Positions 1 to 6,752 of a stretch of DNA of 21,782 nt are shown piece by piece. Source of the stretch: Candidatus Altarchaeales archaeon WOR_SM1_86-2 (GTDB taxonomy: Archaea; Altiarchaeota; Altiarchaeia; IMC4; MCBC01); contig MCBC01000113.1 in NCBI GenBank assembly GCA_001723855.1, positions 1 through 21,782 of the forward strand, in the 5' to 3' direction. The first letter of the stretch is position 1. Each line of letters begins with the position of its first letter. The notes below the pieces were generated by a model. The model saw only the letters and a program-made list of their open reading frames with translations, was not told the origin of the DNA and made no database searches. The translations under genes and the position numbers were made by a program.

Positions 1-11
1 TCATAAAAGAC

Positions 12-533
12 ATGTACTGGCTTTTAGTAATCTATCTGATTTTATTTTTGGCTTCTTATCTCTTAATAAGAAACCAGGGCAAGGATCTTCAATGGGCCGG
101 AATCGTATTTAACAAACCCCCGGTTCAATTGACGATAGTACTAATGGGAGTGGTGTTCGGAACTATAGAGTATTTTATACTCTCTCCCGGCCCTCTTTTC
201 CATCCTTTAATAGGTGCACTGGTTATAGGAGCGCCGTTAGTCCCGCCTGTAGCATTCATAATGTTCTTGAGTTTTGTAGAAGAGTTAATTTTCAGGGGGA
301 TCATCCAGAATAATGCCATGAAACTCATAGGGGAAATTAAAGCCGTGATTTTTGTAAGTGTAATATTCGCAATCATGCACATAGTATGGCACTCTCCATC
401 GGATTTAGTATTTGTCCTCGGTGTGAGTTTATTTTACGGATACGCGTTTCTTAAAACCAAAAGTATAATCGGCGTATCTCTCTCCCACGGAATAGCTAAC
501 ATCTTTTTATTCTTAATAATACCTTTTATGTGA
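12..533 (+). CDS. CPBP-family intramembrane metalloprotease (CAAX protease-like), possibly 5'-partial
   Basis: Polytopic membrane protein of 173 residues with the three signatures of the CPBP/Abi family: a Glu-Glu-x-x-x-Arg motif (EELIFRG), a second helix carrying His (FAIMHI) and a terminal His-x-x-x-Asn (HGIAN). In known members these residues line a metal site inside the membrane, and the family includes type II CAAX prenyl endopeptidases and bacteriocin self-immunity proteins. The substrate here is unknown. The reading frame is open back to the window edge with no upstream in-frame stop, and the family is usually somewhat longer (about 200-280 residues), so the true start may lie outside the window. 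There is no recognisable neighbour on the right for about 400 bases. Confidence 0.85.
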   Translation: MYWLLVIYLILFLASYLLIRNQGKDLQWAGIVFNKPPVQLTIVLMGVVFGTIEYFILSPGPLFHPLIGALVIGAPLVPPVAFIMFLSFVEELIFRGIIQNNAMKLIGEIKAVIFVSVIFAIMHIVWHSPSDLVFVLGVSLFYGYAFLKTKSIIGVSLSHGIANIFLFLIIPFM

Positions 534-771
534 ATCTCTAAACAAAATCCATGATGTTTTAATAATCCATGGGGGGTACATATTATTTGAAAATGAAGGC
601 TCAGGAGTCCCAAATTTTTAACCGCTCAATCAGTTTTATTTTTGGCACTTTTTTTGGCACCCGTTGTTCCTCTTAGCAGACCTGATAATCTTCTTCACGA
701 TCCCGTGATCCCCTTCATCTTCAGATTGATATGCGCGTTAAAATAGAAGGGTGCTGTAAATGGTGCTAAAG

Positions 772-838
772 AGGAGAGATTTTATATTTATCCCTGGCTG
801 CTGACAGCGGTGCGGGTCATTGGCAGTTTATCTCTCCT
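772..838. ncRNA. candidate structured RNA or DNA hairpin
   Basis: A perfect 9-bp outer stem pairs AGGAGAGAT (772-780) with ATCTCTCCT (830-838). Inside it, CTGCTGAC (798-805) pairs with GTCA (816-819) and GCAG (823-826), leaving a three-base bulge (TTG, 820-822) and a ten-base G-rich loop. No ORF explains the pairing and no known RNA family was recognised; it lacks clear C/D or ACA boxes. It sits about 100 bases upstream of an antitoxin-like gene. Whether it is transcribed cannot be seen. Confidence 0.35.
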
Positions 839-918
839 ATAAGGATCGGGGGGTGAGAAAGGGAATTAACTCCAACCCATTTATATTCTCATAATTCAAT
901 GGGTTACATCAGATACGA

Positions 919-928
919 TATATATAAA
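919..928 (+). promoter_or_regulatory. possible TATA-like box
   Basis: TATATATAAA, ten bases before the ATG of the antitoxin-like gene. This is closer to the ATG than the usual archaeal spacing of about 25 bases to the transcription start, so either the box or the start codon is misassigned. Confidence 0.3.
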
Positions 929-938
929 CATCATTAAA

Positions 939-1280
939 ATGGCACACGCACAATACTCCTTACTTGATGAGGAAATAGAAGCACTTGTAAAAGGAGGATA
1001 TTATCCAAGTAAAAAGGATTTAATCCGGGATGCGATTAAAACACCTATGAATGTTAAAGCGGATTTGAGGATTTCGGCTGCCGTGGAAATTTATAAACAG
1101 GGTAATATTTCCCCGGGCAGGGGGGCTGAGATATCGGGTGTGAGTAACATGGAATTTAAAAGAATTATTTCCAGAATCTTCTTTTTTTATTGTAAACACA
1201 AATGCATACCTCTTCTTAAAAGCAGGGTATTGGTTGAGTTTCAAATAAAAGGGACACATAAATTTAATAAAAATAATTAA
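939..1280 (+). pseudogene. UPF0175-type antitoxin gene, 3' end replaced at the IS junction
   Basis: Residues 1 to about 78 form a recognisable antitoxin. The N-terminus (about 1-35) looks like a ribbon-helix-helix DNA-binding segment, followed by a UPF0175-like helix-turn-helix stretch in which a Leu-Arg-x-x-x-Ala-Val-Glu-x-Tyr-Lys run leads to Gly-x-Ile-Ser. Family homologues usually end shortly after a Glu-Phe-x-x-x-Leu helix and a Gly-Ile. Here the similarity stops at the equivalent of that helix (near base 1174), and the last 35 residues are phenylalanine-, cysteine- and lysine-rich sequence from the adjacent mobile element. No PIN-toxin partner is present; the IS occupies the position where one would be expected. 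A remnant of a second copy survives near 3820-3865. Confidence 0.6.
1235..1258 (+). repeat. left inverted repeat of the IS
   Basis: Bases 1238-1258 match the reverse complement of 2557-2577 at 19 of 21 positions; the conserved core is AAAGGGACACA. The transposase ATG lies about 38 bases inside. Confidence 0.65.
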
Positions 1281-1295
1281 ATTTAGTGTCCAAAA

Positions 1296-2609
1296 ATGGA
1301 AAATACAAAACCAATACTTGTAATAAAACGAAAACAAGCTAAAAAATTACACAAAAGAGGTTGCTCTATCCGAGAGATTGGCATTCGTCTTGGATCCGGA
1401 ACAAGACATGTTAATAGATGGATAAACATGAGTGATGAAGATCTGGAAAAAGACAACCGTGGCTGGAAAAAAGGCAAGCCAAGAAAATACACAGAAGAGC
1501 AGAAGAAAGAGATAAAGAAGATAAGGCTGCAATTAGAAAAAGAAGGAAGCTTTTTCATCGGCTCGCTTGTTGTTCAAGGAAACTACAACAAGTTGCACAC
1601 AAGCAAGGTTTCAAAATCCTTTGTAGGTCGCACTCTAAAAGAATACAAAATGGTAAAGACACCACAAAAGAAAAGAAAGGGGATAAGCAGATACATGAAG
1701 TATCCGCAACACACGCTGAACAAAATGGGAAAGTGCATGATGAGTATTGATTTCATCGGACCGAAATACCTGGAAGGTTCGGACGATAGGATCAATTTTC
1801 TTTCATGCAAGTATATTCGTCCAAGCAAAGAGGGAATTGTAAAACGAGTGAAAGGACAAACAACAGAGGAGGCGATACGAGTTTTAACGGAAGTTTGGAC
1901 TGATAATCCGGTACCTGATGTTTTGCGGATTGATAATGACTCTTCATTCGGAGCTAATTTGAGTCGTGAAAAACAACTGGGAAGTTTCGCATTATTCTTG
2001 CTTAATCTTGGCGTCAGACCATTATATATTGCACCGAGAAGCCCCTGGAACAACGGGTCTGTTGAGGGCCACAACAGTGTGTTCTCAAAGAAATTCTGGA
2101 ATAAGCTGCGGTTTACGGATGAGGAAGAGGTTGATGTGAAGATCAAGGGTTTCAATCTGGATTACGAAAAATACACGAAACTGGTGAACAACAATCCGCC
2201 GTTGGAAAATCCTAAATTTATGGATGACTTCAAGGGTGTGGATCTCAAAAATAAAGAAGTAAAAAATTTCAAAGAGCATAAAATATGTTTTTTGAGAATC
2301 GCAAGACGAGAAGGTGAGAAAGGTGGCATAAACGAGTATGGTTTTATTGACATCCTGAAGCACGAAATCAAGTTGCCCGTGGATTTAATCAACTTATTCA
2401 TATATTGTGTTTTAGACATCAAGAAGAAAAAATTGTTTTGTTACACAGAAACAAAAGATGGAAATCTTGAGAAAGTAAATGGGATAAACTTAAAATTAAA
2501 AATGTACTTTATTGATAATACTCTTCAAAAGTGCCAAAAAAATTGTGGGATGATTTTGTGTCCCTTTCATATGAAACATAACCGGTATTTATCTATCTAT
2601 CCTCACTAA
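1296..2609 (+). CDS. IS transposase with HTH and rve/DDE integrase core
   Basis: 437 residues. Residues about 10-45 form a helix-turn-helix (RGCSIREIGIRLG). After a lysine-rich linker, the RNase H-fold core begins near residue 146. The three acidic residues are visible: Asp152 (SIDFIG), Asp213 (LRIDND) and Glu257 in WNNGSVEGHN, the usual Asn-Gly-x-x-Glu setting of rve-type (retroviral integrase/IS481-like) transposases. Residues about 270-437 are lysine-rich, lack a recognised domain and end inside or beyond the right inverted repeat. The frame is uninterrupted, so the element may be active or recently so. The exact IS family is uncertain. Confidence 0.85.
   Translation: MENTKPILVIKRKQAKKLHKRGCSIREIGIRLGSGTRHVNRWINMSDEDLEKDNRGWKKGKPRKYTEEQKKEIKKIRLQLEKEGSFFIGSLVVQGNYNKLHTSKVSKSFVGRTLKEYKMVKTPQKKRKGISRYMKYPQHTLNKMGKCMMSIDFIGPKYLEGSDDRINFLSCKYIRPSKEGIVKRVKGQTTEEAIRVLTEVWTDNPVPDVLRIDNDSSFGANLSREKQLGSFALFLLNLGVRPLYIAPRSPWNNGSVEGHNSVFSKKFWNKLRFTDEEEVDVKIKGFNLDYEKYTKLVNNNPPLENPKFMDDFKGVDLKNKEVKNFKEHKICFLRIARREGEKGGINEYGFIDILKHEIKLPVDLINLFIYCVLDIKKKKLFCYTETKDGNLEKVNGINLKLKMYFIDNTLQKCQKNCGMILCPFHMKHNRYLSIYPH
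2557..2580 (-). repeat. right inverted repeat of the IS
   Basis: TGTGTCCCTTT followed by CATATGAAAC is the inverted partner of 1235-1258. It overlaps the 3' end of the transposase frame, which is unusual for a terminal repeat and is the reason outer ends are suspected. Confidence 0.6.
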
Positions 2610-2705
2610 ATAATAAATAGAATCAAGAAAAAGATTTTAATTAAATATGGGGGATGGGAAAACAGGGGGGGGGCATTTAGCGACATATCCCGTAAAGACT
2701 GGAAG

Positions 2706-3344
2706 ATGGAAAGAGCAAGAATAATCGTCAAAGGAGAAGTGCAGAAGGTGGGTTTCAGGAGCAGCATAGTCGAGCAGATGAAGTCCGTGAAACTGAAGGG
2801 CTACGCAGAAAATCTTCCGGACGGAATGGTAGAGGTGGTCTGCGAAGGTGAGAAGGAGAAAATAGAAGAACTGATAAACAGGATCAAGGAGACCCCGCCT
2901 CACTTCGCAAGGGTTGATTCGGCAGAACCGGAATGGCAGGAGTATGTCGGTGACTTGAAAGAACCGGATAGAAGGGAGGAGGATGTTCCCGTGGAGGGGA
3001 CACAAGAGAAGATGCTGAAAGTGATGCAGAGTTTTGACCAGAAGGCTGAAATAGTTGTGGTTACTCTGGGGAATATGGATAAACGATTGGAGAGTATAGA
3101 CGGCAAGCAGGACCAGATGCTTGATAAACAGGATCAGATGCTTGATAAGCAGGATAGTACAATTGATAAGATAGATGACATGCACCACGACCTTGCAGGT
3201 CGTTTTGATAATCTGCGAGGCGATTATGGAGTGATCCATAAAACAATACTTGAGATGCTTGATGAGATGCGAAAGGAACGTAAAGAATCAAATGAGCGTA
3301 CGGAAAAACTCGTCAAGGCAATACTTCAAAGTAAAAAAGGATGA
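2706..3344 (+). CDS. acylphosphatase domain with C-terminal coiled coil (copy A)
   Basis: 212 residues. Residues 1 to about 90 are an acylphosphatase fold with both catalytic residues: Arg18 in VQKVGFRS and Asn36 in GYAENLPDG. The family hydrolyses acyl phosphates, and related domains also occur in HypF carbamoyltransferases. Residues about 115-212 are a long charged coiled coil with a seven-residue repeat (QDQMLDK) and a basic end. The coil is nearly identical to that of the paralogue at 3890-4531, whereas the acylphosphatase domains are strongly diverged; this points to recombination or selection acting on the coil. The coil suggests oligomerisation or a protein partner. No signal peptide. 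Substrate unknown. Confidence 0.8.
   Translation: MERARIIVKGEVQKVGFRSSIVEQMKSVKLKGYAENLPDGMVEVVCEGEKEKIEELINRIKETPPHFARVDSAEPEWQEYVGDLKEPDRREEDVPVEGTQEKMLKVMQSFDQKAEIVVVTLGNMDKRLESIDGKQDQMLDKQDQMLDKQDSTIDKIDDMHHDLAGRFDNLRGDYGVIHKTILEMLDEMRKERKESNERTEKLVKAILQSKKG
3105..3167 (+). repeat. 21-bp in-frame tandem repeat, about 3 units
   Basis: Units at 3105-3125, 3126-3146 and 3147-3167, each encoding a seven-residue coiled-coil heptad. The first two differ by two bases and the third is diverged after its first nine. Copy B has fewer units, so the number has changed since duplication. Confidence 0.85.
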
Positions 3345-3778
3345 ACCAGGCAAATAGAAAGCAGGGGTGAAGAGATGGAAATGCGGCATGAGAAAATAAG
3401 CCGTTTATTGAATCCGGACTATTGAATGTTTTTAAACGAAACCGCACGAATTTTTTATAGGATTTGATGCTATCGGTTTTTGTGATTTTAAAATGTTGTG
3501 ATTCATCGTAAAAAATACCTATTTTATGCAGGGCGAAAAAGTTAATTTTTACTTACTACTTTAATAGAAATGTAAGAAGTTAAATGTAAAACTATGATGG
3601 AGTTTGACATAACAAGAGAGGTCATCGTGAAATCGGAATCCGAGACCGATCTGGATTTTGGCTGCGGCCCGGAGAAGCGCCCCATTGAAAAGCATATAGA
3701 TTCCGGGGCGGTGAACCTGGACAAGCCAAGCGGCCCGGCATCGCATCAAACAAGTGCGCGGGTCAGGGGGATTTTGCA
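3127..3778 (+). repeat. tandem duplication, copy A
   Basis: Matches 4314-4924 closely over the coiled-coil 3' half, the intergenic region and the cbf5 5' end. Scattered substitutions are present, and copy A has roughly 70 extra bases around 3505-3578. Similarity stops near 3778, where copy A joins an antitoxin-gene remnant. Confidence 0.9.
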
Positions 3779-3848
3779 GCGCTTCATATTGATTGATATA
3801 CCCATTAAAATAAAAGGGCGCTGTGAAAGGAGAATATTACTCAAGTAA
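3594..3848 (+). pseudogene. truncated duplicate of the cbf5 5' end
   Basis: The first 60 or so codons match the N-terminus of intact Cbf5 at 4745, including the NLDKPSGP motif. After about base 3778 the frame reads into unrelated sequence and stops. The catalytic Asp (residue 72 in the intact protein), the rest of the synthase domain and the PUA domain are all missing, so it cannot be a pseudouridine synthase. It carries the same upstream sequence as the real gene and could still be transcribed. It is most simply a by-product of the tandem duplication. Confidence 0.9.
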
Positions 3849-3868
3849 AAAGGATTTAATTTATATTT
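3779..3868 (+). pseudogene. remnant of a second UPF0175-type antitoxin gene
   Basis: Bases 3820-3855 translate to VKGEYYSSKKDLI, compared with VKGGYYPSKKDLI in the gene at 939; the underlying DNA is also very similar. The preceding GATATACCCATTAAAAT resembles that gene's leader. Only about 15 codons survive, fused upstream to the cbf5 stub. Confidence 0.6.
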
Positions 3869-3889
3869 TTGAAAAACCAAGTAAATAAG

Positions 3890-4531
3890 ATGGTAAAGAA
3901 AAGAATATCAATCAAGGGAGAGAAGATTCATGATGTTGGTTACCGACTGCTTTTGATGAATTTGGCTGCGGACCTGGGTATTGAAAACTTCAATGCAAAG
4001 AATGTGAAGAAAGATGGAAAGGAAGCGGTTGAGGTTTTGATTGACGCATCAGGGGAAAATGTGAGCAAGTTTTTTGACCTTGTAAACGAAGAGGAAAATC
4101 AGCCAGAGCACGCAAAAGTCGATTCTGTGGACATTGGAGATTATGACGGATGGGTTGGGACCCTGGACTCTTTCAGGTCGGGATTCATGGCATTTCAGCA
4201 GCAAAAATTTGCCGTTGCAGGAGTTGGACTGCTGAATGTTCAGGAGGGGATGTTAACCGAGATGAAGGGTCTCAAGAATGAAATGCACGAATTCAGAAAG
4301 GAAAGCGGCGAAAAGCAGGATCAGATGCTTGATAAGCAGGATAGTACAATTGATAAGATAGATGACATGCACCATGACCTTGCAGGTCGTTTTGATACTC
4401 TGCGGGGCGATTATGGAGTGATCTATAAAACAATAGTTGAGATGCTTGACGAGATGCGAAAGGAAAGGAAAGAATCAAACGAGCGTACGGAAAAACTCGT
4501 CAAGGCAATACTTCAAAGTAAAAAAGGATGA
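3890..4531 (+). CDS. acylphosphatase-like domain with C-terminal coiled coil (copy B)
   Basis: 213 residues from the ATG at 3890; a TTG seven codons upstream also keeps the frame, but the ATG gives a length matching copy A. The N-terminal domain keeps the acylphosphatase Arg (HDVGYR) and an Asn before Asp-Gly (AKNVKKDG), and is otherwise only distantly similar to copy A. A middle segment (about 90-140) with several methionines and hydrophobic residues links to the coiled coil (about 140-213), which is almost the same as in copy A. The two proteins could form mixed oligomers through this shared coil. Function unknown. Confidence 0.75.
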   Translation: MVKKRISIKGEKIHDVGYRLLLMNLAADLGIENFNAKNVKKDGKEAVEVLIDASGENVSKFFDLVNEEENQPEHAKVDSVDIGDYDGWVGTLDSFRSGFMAFQQQKFAVAGVGLLNVQEGMLTEMKGLKNEMHEFRKESGEKQDQMLDKQDSTIDKIDDMHHDLAGRFDTLRGDYGVIYKTIVEMLDEMRKERKESNERTEKLVKAILQSKKG

Positions 4532-4924
4532 ACCCGGCAAATAGAAAGCATGGATTGACAGACCGGATGAATAAGATGTTTAATGAAGAGATGGAAATGA
4601 GGTATGAGAAACTAAGCCGTTTATTGAATCCGGACTATTGAATGTTTTTAAACGAAACCGCACGAATTTTTTATAGGATTTAATGCTATCGGTTTTTGTG
4701 ATTTTAAATGTTGTGAAATGTAAAAAGTTAAATGGAAAATCAGAATGGAGTTTGACATAACAAGAGAGGTCATCGTGAAATCGGAATCCGGCACTGATCT
4801 GGATTTTGGCTGCGACCCGGAGAAGCGCCCTATTGAAAAGTATATAGATTTCGGGATGGTGAACCTGGATAAGCCCAGCGGCCCGACATCGCACCAGATA
4901 AGCGCGTGGGTCAGGGGTATCCTG
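4314..4924 (+). repeat. tandem duplication, copy B
   Basis: Partner of 3127-3778. This copy continues into the full-length cbf5 gene and is therefore probably the ancestral arrangement at its right end. Confidence 0.9.
4664..4678 (+). promoter_or_regulatory. possible cbf5 TATA-like element
   Basis: GAATTTTTTATAGG lies about 70 bases before the cbf5 ATG and is preserved at the same place before the duplicated stub (about 3448-3462), within a block conserved between copies. Confidence 0.3.
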
Positions 4925-5743
4925 CACGTGAATAAAACAGGGCACTCCGGAACGCTCGACCCGAAGGTCACGGGGGTTCTGCCCATTGCACTGGAGAACA
5001 GCACGAAGGCTCTTACCGCGCTGAATGTCGGGAAGGAGTATGTCGGGGTGATGCATCTTCACGGGGAAGTTTCCAAGGGCAGGGTAAAGAAGGTCTGCAA
5101 GTATTTCAGGGGTGAGATTTACCAGCGCCCGCCGTTAAAATCCTCGGTCAAGAGGCAGTTGAGAATAAGAAAGATCCATTACATCAAGTTCATGGAGATG
5201 CTGGAGAGGGATGTTTTGTTTAAAGTCGGCTGCGAGGCGGGGACGTATGTGCGAAAATTGTGCCACGACATGGGTCTTGTGCTCGGCACGGGAGCGCATA
5301 TGGCACAGTTGAGAAGAACGAAGGTCGGGGGGGTCCTGGAAGAGAAATTCACCCCTTTCGACGAATCAAACCTTGTGAGACTGCAGGATTTAAAGGACGC
5401 CTACGAGTTCTATATCGAAGACGGGGACGAAAGCTATCTCAGAGGGTGCGTCATGCCGGTCGAAAAAGGGATACAGCATCTAAAGAAGATATGGGTAAAG
5501 GACTCCGCGGTAAATTCAATATGCTACGGTGCCGACCTGAATGCCCCGGGTGTATGCAAATTCGAAGCCGGGATCGAGACGGAGGAGCAGGTCGGGCTGT
5601 TCACACTGAAGAACGAGTTGGTAGCCACGGGGAAATCCCTCAGGAACTCTAAAGAGATAGCAAGATTAAGCAGGGGGATCGTGGTCGATACGGGGAGGGT
5701 CATAATGGAAAGGGACGTGTACCCGAAGCGGTGGGGCGTTTAG
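4745..5743 (+). CDS. cbf5: archaeal tRNA/rRNA pseudouridine synthase Cbf5 (TruB family)
   Basis: 332 residues, normal archaeal length. The TruB-type domain starts with an N-terminal extension (RPIEKYIDFG), NLDKPSGPTSH near residue 40, and the catalytic motif GTLDPKVTG with Asp72. Residues about 250-332 form the PUA RNA-binding domain. In archaea Cbf5 works with Nop10, Gar1 and L7Ae on H/ACA guide RNAs to isomerise uridine in rRNA, and can make tRNA Psi55. It lies downstream of the copy B acylphosphatase gene after a 213-base gap holding a possible promoter. The ATG at 4745 is supported by the conserved N-terminus and by the same ATG in the duplicated stub. Confidence 0.96.
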   Translation: MEFDITREVIVKSESGTDLDFGCDPEKRPIEKYIDFGMVNLDKPSGPTSHQISAWVRGILHVNKTGHSGTLDPKVTGVLPIALENSTKALTALNVGKEYVGVMHLHGEVSKGRVKKVCKYFRGEIYQRPPLKSSVKRQLRIRKIHYIKFMEMLERDVLFKVGCEAGTYVRKLCHDMGLVLGTGAHMAQLRRTKVGGVLEEKFTPFDESNLVRLQDLKDAYEFYIEDGDESYLRGCVMPVEKGIQHLKKIWVKDSAVNSICYGADLNAPGVCKFEAGIETEEQVGLFTLKNELVATGKSLRNSKEIARLSRGIVVDTGRVIMERDVYPKRWGV

Positions 5744-5765
5744 TATTTATTTATGTTACCGTAAT

Positions 5766-5933
5766 AAAAAATTTCCATAGCAAATTCAATCAAAATTTCC
5801 ATGGGAAATTTTGTGTGCCAAAACAATCAAAATTGCAAAGCAATTTTGTGTATTGAGATTGCTATGCAATCTTACATATCACAAAGTGATTTTGAGCATT
5901 TTAGCATTTAGAAAGTAGATATACTTTCTAAAT
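5766..5933. repeat. array of consecutive short perfect hairpins
   Basis: Five tight stem-loops follow each other: 5791-5813 (10-bp stem, loop ATG), 5828-5848 (9-bp, loop AAA), 5856-5872 (7-bp, loop TAT), 5878-5890 (5-bp, loop AAA) and 5906-5933 (12-bp, loop GATA). The first two share flanks CAATCAAAATT and AATTTTGTGT. A decayed sixth may lie at 5768-5785. Arms differ in sequence, so this is not a simple direct repeat. It sits between the cbf5 stop and the MNT/HEPN pair and might act as a terminator, an mRNA-end structure or a mobile repeat. Confidence 0.75.
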
Positions 5934-5954
5934 ACAATAAAAAATAGAACAAAA

Positions 5955-6314
5955 ATGACAAAAATGTCCATGGATCAAAAATTAAATACGGAAAAGGTGA
6001 CATCCGAGTTAATAAACTATATAGTTGAAAAGATTGTCCGGGAAATTCAACCAGAAAAGATTGTTCTGTTTGGTTCATATGCGCGGGGCGATTTTAGCCA
6101 GGATAGTGACCTGGACATGTTTATAATCAAAGATAGTAAAGAGTCCAGTCGAATGATGAGACGAAAAGTGGATGGCCTGCTATGGGGAAGACGATTTCCA
6201 ATGGATATAATCGTGCGAAAACCCGCGGAGGTGGAATGGAATTTCAGAGCCAGAAATCCGTTTTATCCATATCATATATTTAAAGATGGAAAAGTGCTCT
6301 ATGAAAAAGAATAA
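5955..6314 (+). CDS. minimal nucleotidyltransferase (MNT) antitoxin
   Basis: 119 residues with the polymerase beta-like nucleotidyltransferase signature: GSYARGDF at residues 40-47, the acidic pair in SDLD (Asp52, Asp54), and a third acid in a PMDIIV strand. In MNT/HEPN systems such proteins AMPylate and neutralise the HEPN RNase toxin. The stop overlaps the HEPN start by 14 bases, the usual arrangement of the pair. The ATG at 5955 is followed by another four codons downstream; either could be used. The gene appears intact even though its partner is frameshifted. Confidence 0.88.
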   Translation: MTKMSMDQKLNTEKVTSELINYIVEKIVREIQPEKIVLFGSYARGDFSQDSDLDMFIIKDSKESSRMMRRKVDGLLWGRRFPMDIIVRKPAEVEWNFRARNPFYPYHIFKDGKVLYEKE

Positions 6315-6752
6315 AGAAGAAATCAAATTGGTCGAAGATTGGCTGAGTTTCGCCAGAGAAAACCTGTTATTTGCTCACTCGGGAATGAAAGAGATTATGC
6401 GCCCTATCATACGATATGTTTTTTGTGTCAGGGAAGCGCGGAGAAGTACTTGAAAGCGTTTTTGATCTGGAACGGGTGGGAACTTAAGAAAACTCACGAT
6501 CTGGAAGATTTGTTAGTTTTTTGTATGGATTTTGATCCAGAGTTTGAGAACTTAAAAGAAGAATGCGTGCTGCTAAATGAATACATTACTGGAGCTCGCT
6601 ACCCGGGCGACTTGCCCTTTGAAAGTATTGGTAAAGATGACGCCAGAGAAGCTATTGAAGCCGCGGATAAAATTGAAGAATTTGTGTTGAAGAGAATAGA
6701 TATTCCGTTTGAAGATGAAGAAGACAATTTAGAGTGCGGAGAACCGAGATAA
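6301..6752 (+). pseudogene. HEPN-domain toxin, disrupted by a one-base frameshift
   Basis: From the ATG at 6301 the frame gives a typical HEPN first helix (VEDWLSFARENLLFAHSG) but stops after about 50 codons. The rest of the domain, with the AEKYLKAFLIW helix, THDLEDLL and the ARYPGDLP stretch, lies in another frame and ends at 6752. Adding one base near 6391 (GAGATTATG to GAGGATTATG) restores a continuous protein of about 150 residues. The two halves match the family end to end, so this is either a real inactivating deletion or a sequencing/assembly error. The RX4-6H RNase motif is not evident in the visible sequence. Confidence 0.8.

Larger units (their letters stand above)
534..938. other. 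non-coding stretch with a candidate structured element
   Basis: No convincing gene in these 405 bases. A nested stem-loop lies at 772-838 (listed separately). Bases about 905-938 (TATATATAAA and an ATTAAAAT before the next ATG) and about 725-765 each loosely resemble the sequence at 3783-3830, suggesting shared ancestry of the two antitoxin-gene leaders. The motif TTTGGCAC occurs twice close together near 640-660. Confidence 0.5.
1175..2636 (+). mobile_element. insertion sequence with DDE transposase
   Basis: The clearest inverted repeat pairs bases 1235-1258 with 2557-2580: AAAGGGACACA on the left, TGTGTCCCTTT on the right, with imperfect pairing extending outward to about 1227 and 2588. 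The transposase frame runs to 2609, past that repeat, so the element probably extends further. AATCTT at 1175-1180 and its complement AAGATT at 2631-2636 are the best outer ends visible, and the left one coincides with the point where the antitoxin gene loses similarity. No target-site duplication was found, so the ends are provisional. Confidence 0.6.

Noticed and set aside
772..838. C/D or H/ACA guide RNA
   Set aside because: No RTGATGA/CTGA box pair in the right places and no ACA after the stem; kept only as an unclassified structure.
1583..2155. Minus-strand open frame of 190 codons inside the transposase gene
   Set aside because: It is antisense to a clear DDE transposase and shows no domain; a shadow frame.
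1200..2610. Target-site duplication around the IS
   Set aside because: I compared flanks of both possible end pairs and found no convincing direct repeat.
2637..3239. Minus-strand open frame of 200 codons
   Set aside because: Antisense to the acylphosphatase-coil gene, rich in His/Leu/Phe runs that mirror the coil repeats; no family resemblance.
5260..5652. Plus-strand open frame of 130 codons within cbf5
   Set aside because: Out-of-frame shadow of the PUA/synthase coding sequence, very Arg/Gly-rich as expected from frame-shifted GC-rich codons.
5766..5933. CRISPR array
   Set aside because: Hairpins differ in sequence and there are no constant repeats with regular unique spacers; no cas genes nearby.
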